DNA from: CAYUYV01 sp050331455
Lineage (GTDB): Bacteria > Pseudomonadota > Alphaproteobacteria > JAJFIK01
DNA: 64,000 bases
Assembly (NCBI GenBank): GCA_050331455.1
Contig: JBHJGV010000040.1
Coordinates: 6,024 to 70,023, forward strand
Direction of reading: 5' to 3'
Of this stretch, positions 25,441 through 33,977 are shown piece by piece (the stretch's first letter is position 1; each line of letters opens with the position of its first letter). The notes beneath the pieces were generated by a model. It made no database searches. It worked only from the letters and a program-made list of their open reading frames with translations, and had not been told where the DNA came from. A program made the translations under genes and the position numbers.

Positions 25441-25600
25441 GGAGACCCCTAAACCACAACCCAGAGGCGTGGCATTGGAGGAGCTCCGCGGATGTTTAGG
25501 ACGGCCTTGGGCGCGGAGAGAAGCGAAGCGGTCCGGTGATGGACACCCGCCGAGACCACCTTCGCCCTGGTCCACTGATGTGGACCGGCGAAGGGTCTCC
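25441..25600. ncRNA. Candidate structured RNA between the XRE regulator gene and metK
   Basis: The segment holds several nested complementary blocks. GGAGACCC (25441-25448) is the exact complement of GGGTCTCC (25593-25600), which would close a 160-base fold. CCTAAAC (25448-25454) pairs with GTTTAGG (25494-25500). A long hairpin is formed by GAGACC/GGTCTC (25552-25557 with 25594-25599), TTCGCC/GGCGAA (25561-25566 with 25587-25592) and GGTCCA/TGGACC around a CTGATG loop. The outer and inner GGTCTC pairings exclude each other. No protein frame in either direction resembles a gene. The strand is not known. The size is like 6S RNA, but no signature confirms it. Confidence 0.4.
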
Positions 25601-25737
25601 CGACTAGGGACTACGAAGAGACGGCTCAGTTTACCGCGCTGGCAGACCGCAGCGGCGGACAAGCCGGCCCAGCCAGAGTGAAGAGTTCAGGTGCCGCTCT
25701 GCACCAGCGTATCGTCTTGGGCCGGCGCCAGGACGCC

Positions 25738-26145
25738 TTAGGCGCCGCTGAGGGATTTCACCAGTTCCAACAGGCGTTTGCGCACCTGTGCATCACCAAT
25801 CCGCGTGTAAGACCGGTTGAGCTGCAAACCTTCCGCACTGCTCACGAAATCCATCACGAACGGGGCCGGATCGTCCTCGGACAGACCTTCGCTGCGTTCG
25901 ATGGTGTGCTCCTGGGGCATGTCATCGAAGAAGAATTGGACAGACACTCCAAGGATTTGCGCGATTTGATAGAGGCGGCTGGCGCCGATCCGGTTCGCCC
26001 CTTTTTCGTATTTTTGGATTTGCTGGAAAGTCAGACCGAGCATTTCGCCCAGCTTTTCCTGACTCATGCCCACCAGCATGCGGCGAAGGCGGACCCGGCT
26101 GCCCACATGCACATCGATCGGATTCGGTATCTTCTTGTTCACCAC
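25738..26145 (-). CDS. XRE-family transcriptional regulator
   Basis: Helix-turn-helix DNA-binding protein of 135 residues. After a conserved N-terminus (NKKIPNPIDVHVGSRVRLRR), the HTH reads GMSQEKLGEMLGLTFQQIQK with YEKGANRIGASRLYQIAQIL. A short C-terminal part contains VQFFFDDMP and a conserved helical end. The GTG at 26145 is chosen from the conserved N-terminus and the AAGGAA six bases upstream; an ATG at 26250 would add 35 unlikely residues. Proteins of this type are very common beside metK in alphaproteobacteria; their targets are mostly unknown. A 7-bp inverted repeat lies upstream at 26484-26502. Confidence 0.9.
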   Translation of the reverse strand: MVNKKIPNPIDVHVGSRVRLRRMLVGMSQEKLGEMLGLTFQQIQKYEKGANRIGASRLYQIAQILGVSVQFFFDDMPQEHTIERSEGLSEDDPAPFVMDFVSSAEGLQLNRSYTRIGDAQVRKRLLELVKSLSGA

Positions 26146-26534
26146 CCAGTTCCTTTTCCCCGTGCTGGCCTGTCCCGTTTCGGCTCCGACCACCGTTGGA
26201 CCGTCACCCCCCCGAACAGACCCGCCATGGCTGCATGTGCAGAAACCCATATCCTAGTGTGGACATAGGAAACCCATCAAGAGTTCGGCAGAGATTTGCA
26301 CGATAAACCATTCATTTCATGCAAAAATCGCCAATTCGACGCGGATCGAACACAACAAAAGCGCAAAAAGTCGGTTATAGCAACTCGACAGCGCAAGACG
26401 CGGCAAACACACGGCCACATTGGTGTAGACGACCGACTGCCCCGTCACCGGGCGCTTTCATTACAACTCTGTTACAACCCCTGCATACATAGTTTATGTA
26501 TGGCAGCCTCTTCGCGCAAGGCATTGGTTGAACC
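26146..26534. other. 389-bp regulatory gap between lnt and the XRE regulator gene
   Basis: More A/T-rich than its surroundings, as expected for promoters. TTTGCA (26295-26300) and TGCAAA (26320-26325) form an inverted repeat with a 19-base gap, and two TTACAAC direct repeats lie near 26460-26478. No gene is seen. Confidence 0.5.
26484..26502. promoter_or_regulatory. Possible operator palindrome
   Basis: CATACAT (26484-26490) and ATGTATG (26496-26502) form a perfect 7-bp inverted repeat with 5-base spacing in A/T-rich DNA between lnt and the regulator gene. There is no U tract, so it is not a terminator. Binding by the adjacent regulator is a guess. Confidence 0.4.
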
Positions 26535-28211
26535 TTAAGGGCGGGTAAACCGCATAATTGAAGCCATTAGGACAACACCAAGCAAAACCGCAAGCACCGG
26601 CACATCCTTCCACCGGCCATAGGCCGTTGCCGGAGCTGCAATCGGCAGGCCTGAATCGAGCACACCGCGTTCATGCAGATCGAGCCGGGCACGCACCCGG
26701 CCCCAGGGATCGATCACGGCGGAAATCCCCCCATTGGCGGCGCGCACCACGGGAAGCCCCTCCTCAATGGCCCGCATTCGGGCGATTGCGAAATGTTGGC
26801 GCGGCCCGATGCTGTCGCCGAACCAGGCATCGTCGGTCACATTGATAATCCAGGCGGGGCGGGGGCCGGCGTCGACGACGGCGCCCGGAAAAATGATCTC
26901 GTAACAGATGACCGGCGCGGCCAGTGGCGCGCCGGGCACGGGAAGGCGCCGCGGTTGATCGCCAAAGCTCAGCCCACCAACTTCCTGGGCCACCTTGCCG
27001 ATACCGATCCGGGCCAACAGATCCTTTTGCGGAACATATTCTCCGAAGGGCACGAGATGGCGCTTGTCGTAGCTCGCCAGAATGCGCGCGGCCCCGTCAA
27101 TGGCATAAAAGCCGTTATAGAAGCGATAGCCGCCCGTGCCGTCGTTTTCCGCCCGCAACGCGCCGGTAAGCAGGACTTGATTGTCCGACAGAACCGCATC
27201 GAGTTCTTCAAGGCGGCGGGGATTGCGGGCCAGAAAGCCCGGCGGTGCGCTTTCGGGCCAGATGACGTGGCTGACCCCCTCCGCCCCGTCCCGCGCCGTC
27301 AGGGTCACCAGCCGCCCCCAGATGGCATCGTGGTTCTCGCGAACCATGCGCTCCTGCTGCGGTGTATTCGGCTGGACAAGCCGCAGGGTCACCCCCTCCA
27401 CCACCGTCAGGTCCGCCCCGCCGAGACGCAGCAGACCCATAACCGTCAGGCCACAGAGGACCACCGTCATGCCCGCGGCCGGTGCCCAGGCCGGACGGGC
27501 CCGCCGCTCCCCCACGGCGCCCTCGGCCAAACAGGCGAAGCTCGCCGCCCAGGCGACCGTCAGGGCCGAAAGACCATAGCTGCCGACGAACGCGCCGGCT
27601 TGGGCCACGGGCAGGAAACCGACCCATGTGAGGCCAACCAGGTTCCAGGGAAATCCGGTCAGGACATGGCCCCGCAGCCATTCCGCAAGGCACCAGAGCG
27701 CCGCGAGCAGAAACACCCGGCTGACGGCGCCCGGGCGCCACAGCACCATGGACGGCGCCACCAGCACAGCAAGGAACAGGGACAGACCCGCCGGCAACAG
27801 ACTGATCGCAAAGGGCATCAACCACGCGAAGGTCTCCGCATCCACCAGGAATGCCTCACCGATCCAGGCAAGACCGGGAAACAGGAAACCAAAGGAAAAC
27901 AGCCACACGGTGCGGGCGGCCCAGGCCATGGCCTCGCCCAGGGGCCGGTCCCGCGCGCCGTCAAGCAGCCAGACCAGAAGCGTGAAACTGACGATCAGGA
28001 TGGGAACGAAGAAGAAAGGCGCCATGGCCAGCACGCCAAGCGCACCGGCTCCCAAACTCACGGCGGCGCGGCGCCAACCGGTCAGCCCGGCGACCGCGGT
28101 GCGCATGAGCCGCAGACGCAACAGCGCGGATGCGATCCCTCCCCGCCAGAACGATCCCCGGCCGTGGGACGTCCCGGCGGGCGTCGTTTCCAGATCCCGA
28201 ATGCCCGTCAT
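26535..28211 (-). CDS. lnt: Apolipoprotein N-acyltransferase
   Basis: Adds the third acyl chain to the N-terminal cysteine of lipoproteins in the inner membrane. The 558-residue product has about six N-terminal membrane segments, then a nitrilase-type domain (about 240-490) with VIWPESAPPG, the catalytic Glu region PFGEYVP, and the nucleophile Cys436 in VICYEIIFPG. A final membrane helix (VPVLAVLLGVVLMASIM) is present. ATG 28211 is preceded by GGGAGGG. It follows corC on the minus strand with a 67-base gap, and lnt/corC/ybeY/phoH form a conserved cluster. Confidence 0.94.
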   Translation of the reverse strand: MTGIRDLETTPAGTSHGRGSFWRGGIASALLRLRLMRTAVAGLTGWRRAAVSLGAGALGVLAMAPFFFVPILIVSFTLLVWLLDGARDRPLGEAMAWAARTVWLFSFGFLFPGLAWIGEAFLVDAETFAWLMPFAISLLPAGLSLFLAVLVAPSMVLWRPGAVSRVFLLAALWCLAEWLRGHVLTGFPWNLVGLTWVGFLPVAQAGAFVGSYGLSALTVAWAASFACLAEGAVGERRARPAWAPAAGMTVVLCGLTVMGLLRLGGADLTVVEGVTLRLVQPNTPQQERMVRENHDAIWGRLVTLTARDGAEGVSHVIWPESAPPGFLARNPRRLEELDAVLSDNQVLLTGALRAENDGTGGYRFYNGFYAIDGAARILASYDKRHLVPFGEYVPQKDLLARIGIGKVAQEVGGLSFGDQPRRLPVPGAPLAAPVICYEIIFPGAVVDAGPRPAWIINVTDDAWFGDSIGPRQHFAIARMRAIEEGLPVVRAANGGISAVIDPWGRVRARLDLHERGVLDSGLPIAAPATAYGRWKDVPVLAVLLGVVLMASIMRFTRP

Positions 28212-28278
28212 CGTCCCTCCCACTGGTCAAAGCTTGTCCGCACCGCCTCTGGAAAACACCCTCCGCGATTCGGCCGGC

Positions 28279-29268
28279 TCAGATTTCTTCCCCTTCGGAC
28301 CGCTCCTGGGACCGGTCCGGGCGCGGCACAACGCGCAGGCGCCGGATGCGCCGCGGATCGGCCTCAATGATTTCCAGGTCATAGCCCCCCGGATGGCGGA
28401 TGATTTCGCCCCGGCACGGAACCCGGCCCGCCAAAGTGAAGACAAGGCCGCCCAGGGTGTCGACCTCCTCGGTCTCATCCTCACCATAGGCGAGATCGAA
28501 GCTGGTCAGCTCTTCGAAATCCTCGATCTCGAAGCCTGCATCGACCTGGAAGCCGCCGCTCTCAAGGGCCACGAATTCCCGCTCTTCTTCCGTGTCGTGC
28601 TCGTCCTCAATGTCGCCGACAATGGTCTCGACCAGATCTTCGATGGTCACGAGACCTTCGGTCCCGCCATATTCGTCGATCACGAGGGCCATGTGGATCC
28701 GGGCGGCCTGCATCTGGACCAGCAGATCGGCAGCGCGCATGGACGGCGGCACGAAAAGCACCCCCTTCTTCAGACGCGGCCAGTTGGCCATGGGATCCGA
28801 GGGTATGCCGCCCGTCTCCCCGTCCTCCACCTGCGGAGTCGCGAAGCAGGCCAGGATATCCTTGATGTGAACCATGCCCAGGGGATCATCGAGGGTCTTC
28901 TGATAGACGGGAAGGCGGGAGTGACCCGCCTCGCGGAACAGGTCCACGAGATCCGCGAACGGCGTCGAGACTTCGACCGCGGTGATGTTGGCGCGGGGCA
29001 CCATGACATCGTCGACCCGGACGGATCGGAATTTCAGGAGATTGAGCAGCATGGACCGCTCGGTCTCGTCGAGCGGGCGCTCCCCTTCGGCGTGGTCGCG
29101 CAGCCAATCGGCGGCGCTGAGATCTTCCCCATCGGGGCGAAGGCGGCGCACGAACCGTGTCACCTGACGTTGAAGTCGGCCGAGGGTCCCCTCTTTCAGT
29201 GAACCACCCGGCCCGGGACTGGCGTCCTCGCCCTCCTGGTCACTGGTGAAAACGGTGGCATCAACCAT
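28279..29268 (-). CDS. CorC/HlyC-family protein with CBS pair
   Basis: Cytoplasmic protein of 329 residues in the hemolysin C/CorC family, related to magnesium or cobalt efflux. It lacks the DUF21 membrane part. A CBS pair spans about 85-215 (FRSVRVDDVMVPRANITAVEV; FVPPSMRAADLLVQM; IDEYGGTEGLVTIEDLVE). The C-terminal transporter-associated CorC_HlyC domain follows (GLVFTLAGRVPCRGEI). The start is chosen at ATG 29268, 6 bases after GGAGAG; it overlaps the ybeY end by 8 bases. An ATG one codon earlier is equally in frame. It belongs to the phoH-ybeY-corC-lnt operon. Confidence 0.92.
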   Translation of the reverse strand: MVDATVFTSDQEGEDASPGPGGSLKEGTLGRLQRQVTRFVRRLRPDGEDLSAADWLRDHAEGERPLDETERSMLLNLLKFRSVRVDDVMVPRANITAVEVSTPFADLVDLFREAGHSRLPVYQKTLDDPLGMVHIKDILACFATPQVEDGETGGIPSDPMANWPRLKKGVLFVPPSMRAADLLVQMQAARIHMALVIDEYGGTEGLVTIEDLVETIVGDIEDEHDTEEEREFVALESGGFQVDAGFEIEDFEELTSFDLAYGEDETEEVDTLGGLVFTLAGRVPCRGEIIRHPGGYDLEIIEADPRRIRRLRVVPRPDRSQERSEGEEI

Positions 29269-29758
29269 CATGCTCTCCATAGGGGTCGGGAATGCCCAGA
29301 TCGGCCAGGATACGGGTTTCCAGGGCCTCCATGATCTCGGCGTCGGCCGGATCCTCATGATCATGACCCAGCAAATGCAGCAGGGCGTGTACGGTCAAAT
29401 GAGTGACATGGTGGGGCAGTGGCTTGCGTTGTTCGGCGGCCTCCCGGCACACCGTCTCCAGGGCCAGAACGACATCCCCGAGAAACCGGCCCGGGGTTGC
29501 CCCGCGATCCGGACTCGAAAACGGAACATCGGGGGCCGCCGGAAAGGCCAGGACATTGGTCGGCGCGTCCCTGCCCCGGAACCGGTCGTTCAGGCGGCGC
29601 ACCGCTTCGTCGTCGTCGAGCAGCAGACTGACCGTATCCTCCGGGCTCAGATCGTCGCACCGGGCCGCGACCGCGCCGAAGGCCGATTGGGCCACGGCGC
29701 ATGCATCCGACGGGAGGGCCTGCCAACCCTCCGCAGCGATGCAGACATCAAGAGCCAT
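29261..29758 (-). CDS. ybeY: Endoribonuclease YbeY (16S rRNA maturation)
   Basis: Single-strand endoribonuclease for 16S rRNA 3' end maturation and ribosome quality control. The 165-residue product has the metal-binding motif HALLHLLGHDH with three histidines and the conserved upstream segments LNDRFRGRDAPTNVLAFP and LGDVVLALE. ATG 29758 lies inside the 3' end of phoH (11-base overlap), which fixes the start and suggests coupled translation. The stop overlaps the corC start. Confidence 0.95.
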   Translation of the reverse strand: MALDVCIAAEGWQALPSDACAVAQSAFGAVAARCDDLSPEDTVSLLLDDDEAVRRLNDRFRGRDAPTNVLAFPAAPDVPFSSPDRGATPGRFLGDVVLALETVCREAAEQRKPLPHHVTHLTVHALLHLLGHDHEDPADAEIMEALETRILADLGIPDPYGEHDG

Positions 29759-30824
29759 CGGCACCGTGCCCCTCACCGCTGCGCCCCTCACCGCGGCGCC
29801 CCTCACCCCGGCGCATGGCGGCCGCGTTGTAGGCCTTGACGATCCGGGCCACCAGAGGATGGCGCACAACATCCGCATCCGTAAAATGCACGAAGGACAC
29901 GCCCTCGACACCCTGAAGAATGGAACAGGCCTCCACGAGCCCCGAGGACTGGCCCGGCGGAAGATCGACCTGGGTGGGGTCCCCTGTAATGACCATGCGC
30001 GACTGATCCCCCAGGCGCGTGAGGAACATTTTCATCTGCATGGTCGTAGTGTTCTGGGCTTCGTCCAGGATGACGAAGGCGTTGGCCAGCGTTCGCCCGC
30101 GCATGAAGGCAAGAGGCGCGACTTCGATGTCCCCGGCGCCCAGGCGCCGCTGCACCTGATCGCCGATCATGGTGTCGTTCAGGGCATCGAACAGCGGCCG
30201 CAGATAGGGATCCACCTTCTCGCGCATGTCACCGGGCAGAAAGCCCAACCGCTCCCCCGCCTCAACGGCCGGCCGCGACAGGATCAGCCGGTCGACCTGG
30301 CGTGCAAGGAGCAGGCTGACCCCGTGGGCCACGGCAAGATAGGTTTTTCCCGTCCCCGCCGGGCCGATCCCGAATACGAGTTCGTTACGCCGCAGGGCAT
30401 CCATATAATGGCTCTGGGTGACCGAGCGCGGCTCGATGACTTTCTTCTGGGTGCGGATCACCACATCGGGAGGGGGAGCGCCGCGCCCCGAACTGCCCAA
30501 CACCAGACGCACCGCTCCGGCCACGTCGTTTTCGTCGATCACCCGGCCCTCATCGAGGCTGCGGGACAGCCTCTCCAGAACGCCGTGGGCGGCGACCCGC
30601 GCATCGGACGCCCCCTTGATCTCGATGTGATCGCCGCGGGGAAACAGGGTGACATTCAATTTCTGTTCAATGAGGGCCAGATGCCGGTCGTTCTGTCCGC
30701 ACAGATCCGCCTGACGGGCAAGATCCGAGCACGGGAACACCCGGCCCGGATCGGCCATGCCCGCACCGGGCTCACCCGGCTGGTCCGCAAGGGACACCGG
30801 CGGATAGGACGGTTGATCGGTCAT
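29748..30824 (-). CDS. phoH: PhoH-family ATPase
   Basis: PhoH/YbeZ P-loop ATPase of 358 residues. Its partner in other bacteria is YbeY, encoded next. Walker A is FGIGPAGTGKT near residue 145, Walker B FVILDEAQNT, and ITGDPTQVDLP is characteristic. The C-terminus carries an Arg-Gly-Glu-Gly tail (RRGEG units) encoded by three 15-bp tandem units at 29771-29815, which also run into the overlap with ybeY. The start at 30824 overlaps the miaB stop in an ATGA. Confidence 0.95.
   Translation of the reverse strand: MTDQPSYPPVSLADQPGEPGAGMADPGRVFPCSDLARQADLCGQNDRHLALIEQKLNVTLFPRGDHIEIKGASDARVAAHGVLERLSRSLDEGRVIDENDVAGAVRLVLGSSGRGAPPPDVVIRTQKKVIEPRSVTQSHYMDALRRNELVFGIGPAGTGKTYLAVAHGVSLLLARQVDRLILSRPAVEAGERLGFLPGDMREKVDPYLRPLFDALNDTMIGDQVQRRLGAGDIEVAPLAFMRGRTLANAFVILDEAQNTTTMQMKMFLTRLGDQSRMVITGDPTQVDLPPGQSSGLVEACSILQGVEGVSFVHFTDADVVRHPLVARIVKAYNAAAMRRGEGRRGEGRSGEGHGADGS
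29771..29815. repeat. Three 15-bp tandem units in the phoH 3' end
   Basis: Units at 29771-29785, 29786-29800 and 29801-29815 differ by one to three bases and keep the phoH frame, giving repeated RRGEG. Copy number is likely to vary between strains. Confidence 0.85.
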
Positions 30825-32224
30825 GGCACCGCTCCAACCGGCTGTGCCGGCGCCGCGTTGTCTGCCTGAAGCGGGTCCCCTCCCCCGGCCAGCACGCCGC
30901 TCAAGGAATGGGCCCGGGCAGCGTCGATCCGGACGGGACGGATGGTCCCCATGGCGTCGGCGGGCGCTGCCACATGGACCGCCTGCAGATAGGGGCTTCG
31001 ACCGATCAGCTGGCCCTCGTGTCGCCCGGGCTTTTCGAAGAGCACGGGCAGGGTCCGACCCACAAGGGAGCGGTTGAAGGCATCCGCCTGATCGCCGAGC
31101 AGCGCCTGCAGGGCCTCCAGACGCTGGGATTTCACCGCTTCGGGCACCTGCAAGTCCTCCGCTGCGGCGGGCGTGCCCGGCCGCGGGGAGTATTTGAAGG
31201 AGAAGGTCTGTGCAAAGCCCACATCGCGTATGAGGGCCATCGTCGCCTCGAAATCCCGGTCGCTTTCCCCGGGAAAACCCACGATGAAGTCCGAAGAAAG
31301 AGCAATATCGGGGCGGGCCTGCCGGATGCGCTCGACCAGTCGGCGATAGTCGTCCGCGGTGTGCTGACGGTTCATGGCCGCGAGGATGCGGTCCGAGCCG
31401 GCCTGCACCGGGAGATGCAGATAGGGCATCAGTTCCGGCAGGTCCCGATGGGCCGCGATGAGATCCTCGTCCATATCCCGCGGATGGCTCGTGGTATAGC
31501 GGATCCGGGCGAGCCCCACGTCTTCGGCAAGGGCCCGGCACAGACGCGCCAGGGACCACACAGCGCCATCGGGCCCGTCCCCGTGATAGGCGTTGACGTT
31601 CTGGCCAAGAAGCGTGATTTCCCGCACACCCTGCCCCGCAAGGCCCCGTGCCTCGGCCAGGATCTGCCGGGCAGGCCGGGAAAACTCCGCACCGCGCGTA
31701 TAGGGTACAACGCAGAAGGTGCAGAACTTGTCGCACCCCTCCTGGATGGTCAGGAAGGCCGTCGGCCCGCTGGTGCGGCGCGCCTCCGGCAGGGTATCGA
31801 ATTTATCCTCAACCGGAAAATCCGTATCCACCACACCGCCGGTCTCGCGCGTGGCCCGGGCCACGAGTTCGGGCAGCCGGTGATAGGCTTGGGGGCCCAC
31901 CACCAGGTCGACGACCGGCGCGCGGCGCCTCATCTCCGCGCCCTCGGCCTGGGCGACACAGCCGGCCACGGCAACGATCATGCGTCCGCGCCCTCGGGCC
32001 GCGCGGGCCTCCTTCATGTGACGGATGCGGCCCAGCTCCGAATACACCTTTTCGGCGGCCTTTTCGCGGATGTGACAGGTGTTGAGAATGACCATGTCGG
32101 CATCGTCCGGCGTGTCCGCCGGGGCATAGCCGAGGGGGGCCAGAAGTTCCGACATCCGTTCGGAGTCGTAGACATTCATCTGGCAGCCATAGGTCTTGAT
32201 GAAAACTGTTTTGCTCACCGACAT
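30821..32224 (-). CDS. miaB: tRNA-2-methylthio-N6-dimethylallyladenosine synthase
   Basis: Radical SAM methylthiotransferase acting on i6A37 of tRNAs. The 467-residue product has the N-terminal MTTase domain with three cluster cysteines (KTYGCQMN, LNTCHIRE, AGCVAQ), the radical SAM motif CDKFCTFC in a GCDKFCTFCVVPYTRG context, and a C-terminal TRAM domain (LVGRTLPVLFEKPGRHEGQL). Start: ATG 32224 gives MSVSKTVFIKTYG, matching the family; an in-frame ATG at 32275 adds 17 residues and cannot be excluded. It ends in an ATGA overlap with phoH. Confidence 0.95.
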   Translation of the reverse strand: MSVSKTVFIKTYGCQMNVYDSERMSELLAPLGYAPADTPDDADMVILNTCHIREKAAEKVYSELGRIRHMKEARAARGRGRMIVAVAGCVAQAEGAEMRRRAPVVDLVVGPQAYHRLPELVARATRETGGVVDTDFPVEDKFDTLPEARRTSGPTAFLTIQEGCDKFCTFCVVPYTRGAEFSRPARQILAEARGLAGQGVREITLLGQNVNAYHGDGPDGAVWSLARLCRALAEDVGLARIRYTTSHPRDMDEDLIAAHRDLPELMPYLHLPVQAGSDRILAAMNRQHTADDYRRLVERIRQARPDIALSSDFIVGFPGESDRDFEATMALIRDVGFAQTFSFKYSPRPGTPAAAEDLQVPEAVKSQRLEALQALLGDQADAFNRSLVGRTLPVLFEKPGRHEGQLIGRSPYLQAVHVAAPADAMGTIRPVRIDAARAHSLSGVLAGGGDPLQADNAAPAQPVGAVP

Positions 32225-32339
32225 CGGCGCGGCAATCGCCCGCCTCCCGTTAGAAATGCCCAACCTCAAGTCCATCCGGCCATGGACCGCGTCTCAATCG
32301 CGAACGGCCCCGCCCTGTCGCGGCCACTCCCGTTTCACC

Positions 32340-33230
32340 TTACCCAGTTGCGCCCCACGCGGCGAGCACCACTGCCGGGTCCGCCGAGCCGTTTCGGGCG
32401 GCCGGGTCCAGGGCCTCGGCATCGGGCTCCGCCAGTCCGGACCGACCGCTCAAGGCATGGCCCACGCCCGCCGCAACGATGTGTTCGCAATGGGCCGCCA
32501 TGTCCCGGCGGGAGGCGAAATCCCGATGGCGGACCGGCGGATAGAAATGCACATCCACATCGAAGGGACCCATCTGAAAGGCTTCCCACAAATGGGGCAC
32601 AAGGTCCATGTCTCCATACCAAGCGAAAAAGGGGCGGAACAGGCGCCCCATGGGCAGGCCATGGAGGCGGGTATAGGCCACGGCCACGGGCTGGACCCAG
32701 ATTTCGCGCGGATCGCTGCCCGCCGTGCAGGGAGCAGGCTGGGCCGCCCCCATCAAGGCGCTCTTGAACGTCAGAACATGATTGCCGTCGGTGCTCGTGC
32801 CTTCGGGAAACAGCACCAGGCTGTCACCGTCATAGAGCCTCGCCTGGATCATGTCCCGGTGCTGGCCCGTCTTGGAGCGCCGCTGACGCTCGACAAAGAC
32901 CGTCCGCGCAAGACGCGCGAGCGTCCCGAACAGGGGCCAGTCCGCAACTTCGCTTTTTGAAATGAAGGACACGGGCCCCAGGGAACCGAGGATCACGATG
33001 TCAAAATAAGAGGTGTGGTTTGCCGCAAGCAAGACCGGCCGTTCGCGCATCAACCGGCCCTTGGCCCGGATCCGGATTCCCACAAGGGCGCACACCGCCT
33101 TGAAATAGACCGAAGGGAAATGGCGCGCCGCGGACGCCGATACCCGCACCAGAACGAATTGGATGGGGATAGACAGAGCCGTTAGGGCCATGAACCCCAT
33201 GAAAAGGAGGACAGCCCTCATCTGGGCCAT
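32340..33230 (-). CDS. plsC: 1-acyl-sn-glycerol-3-phosphate acyltransferase-like protein
   Basis: Acylates lysophosphatidic acid in phospholipid synthesis. The product has 296 residues, with an N-terminal membrane helix (VLLFMGFMALTALSIPIQFVL), the HX4D motif NHTSYFD near residue 80, and FPEGTS as the second conserved block. The C-terminal half is longer than minimal PlsC and contains HGLPMGRLFRPFFAWYGDMD, typical of the PlsC-like proteins found beside miaB in alphaproteobacteria. ATG codons at 33239, 33230 and 33221 compete; 33230 has GGGATGG upstream. Substrate preference is not visible. Confidence 0.88.
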   Translation of the reverse strand: MAQMRAVLLFMGFMALTALSIPIQFVLVRVSASAARHFPSVYFKAVCALVGIRIRAKGRLMRERPVLLAANHTSYFDIVILGSLGPVSFISKSEVADWPLFGTLARLARTVFVERQRRSKTGQHRDMIQARLYDGDSLVLFPEGTSTDGNHVLTFKSALMGAAQPAPCTAGSDPREIWVQPVAVAYTRLHGLPMGRLFRPFFAWYGDMDLVPHLWEAFQMGPFDVDVHFYPPVRHRDFASRRDMAAHCEHIVAAGVGHALSGRSGLAEPDAEALDPAARNGSADPAVVLAAWGATG

Positions 33231-33411
33231 GGTGACCATCCCGCATTCATTAAAGGCCGTGAAGAGCGGCGCATGTCCCTCAAGATGCGCGCCGGCATCC
33301 GCATGCCCAGACAAAGGAGCGTGTCGACGGGAGGCCATCGACACGCACGGTCTCGCAGAATAGGCCGCCATAAAGACCCACCGCAAGGGCGGCCGCGGCG
33401 CGGTGAAAGCC

Positions 33412-33885
33412 TCAGCTCAGGCGCCGCCGCGCCACCGGCGGGCGAGACCCGTTGGGACGCCGGCCCTTGGCATCCGCCGGATCGACCCGCCGAACGCCGT
33501 AAAGCTCCAGGCGATGATCAACGAGGTCATAGCCCAACTCCTGGGCGATGCGTTCCTTGATTCGCTCAAGTTCCTCGTCCTGGAATTCGATGACATCGCC
33601 GGTATCGAGATCGATCAGGTGGTGGTGATGCTCCTCGGTGGCCTGCTCATAGCGGGCGCGCCCGTCCCGGAAATCGAGGCGCTCAATGATGCCCGCCTCT
33701 TCAAACAAACGCACCGTGCGATACACGGTGGCGAGCGAGATGCGCGGATCCTCGTCCACGGCCCGCCGATAGACCTCCTCCACGTCCGGGTGATCTTCGG
33801 ACGCGGCCAGAACGCGGGCAATCACGCGGCGTTGCTCGGTCATCCGCATGCCCCGGTCGATGCACAGCTTTTCCAGAAATTCCAT
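33412..33885 (-). CDS. fur: Fur-family metal-responsive repressor
   Basis: Transcriptional regulator of 157 residues. The winged helix contains MTEQRRVIARVL and the recognition helix region SLATVYRTVRLFEEAGII. The metal-binding part has EEHHHHLIDLDTGDVIEF and a downstream DEELERIKERIAQELGY. There is no C-terminal CxxC zinc site, as in alphaproteobacterial Fur/Mur proteins, so it may respond to manganese as well as iron (family knowledge, not shown here). The start at 33885 is preceded by GGAGA. It follows rimI on the minus strand with a 92-base gap. Confidence 0.92.
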   Translation of the reverse strand: MEFLEKLCIDRGMRMTEQRRVIARVLAASEDHPDVEEVYRRAVDEDPRISLATVYRTVRLFEEAGIIERLDFRDGRARYEQATEEHHHHLIDLDTGDVIEFQDEELERIKERIAQELGYDLVDHRLELYGVRRVDPADAKGRRPNGSRPPVARRRLS

Positions 33886-33977
33886 GGCACATCTCCAAAC
33901 GGCAGGACGAAAGCTTCATCGGCGCGACGGTACATACCTCGCTGCCGGCCCGTGCCCTAAGTCAATCTAGAATCATT

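Noticed and set aside
25429..25681. Small frames on both strands (77 and 81 codons)
   Set aside because: They overlap the palindrome-rich segment; composition is Arg/Pro-rich with no ribosome binding site.
26673..28370. 565-codon frame on the plus strand
   Set aside because: Antisense to lnt; composition typical of a shadow frame.
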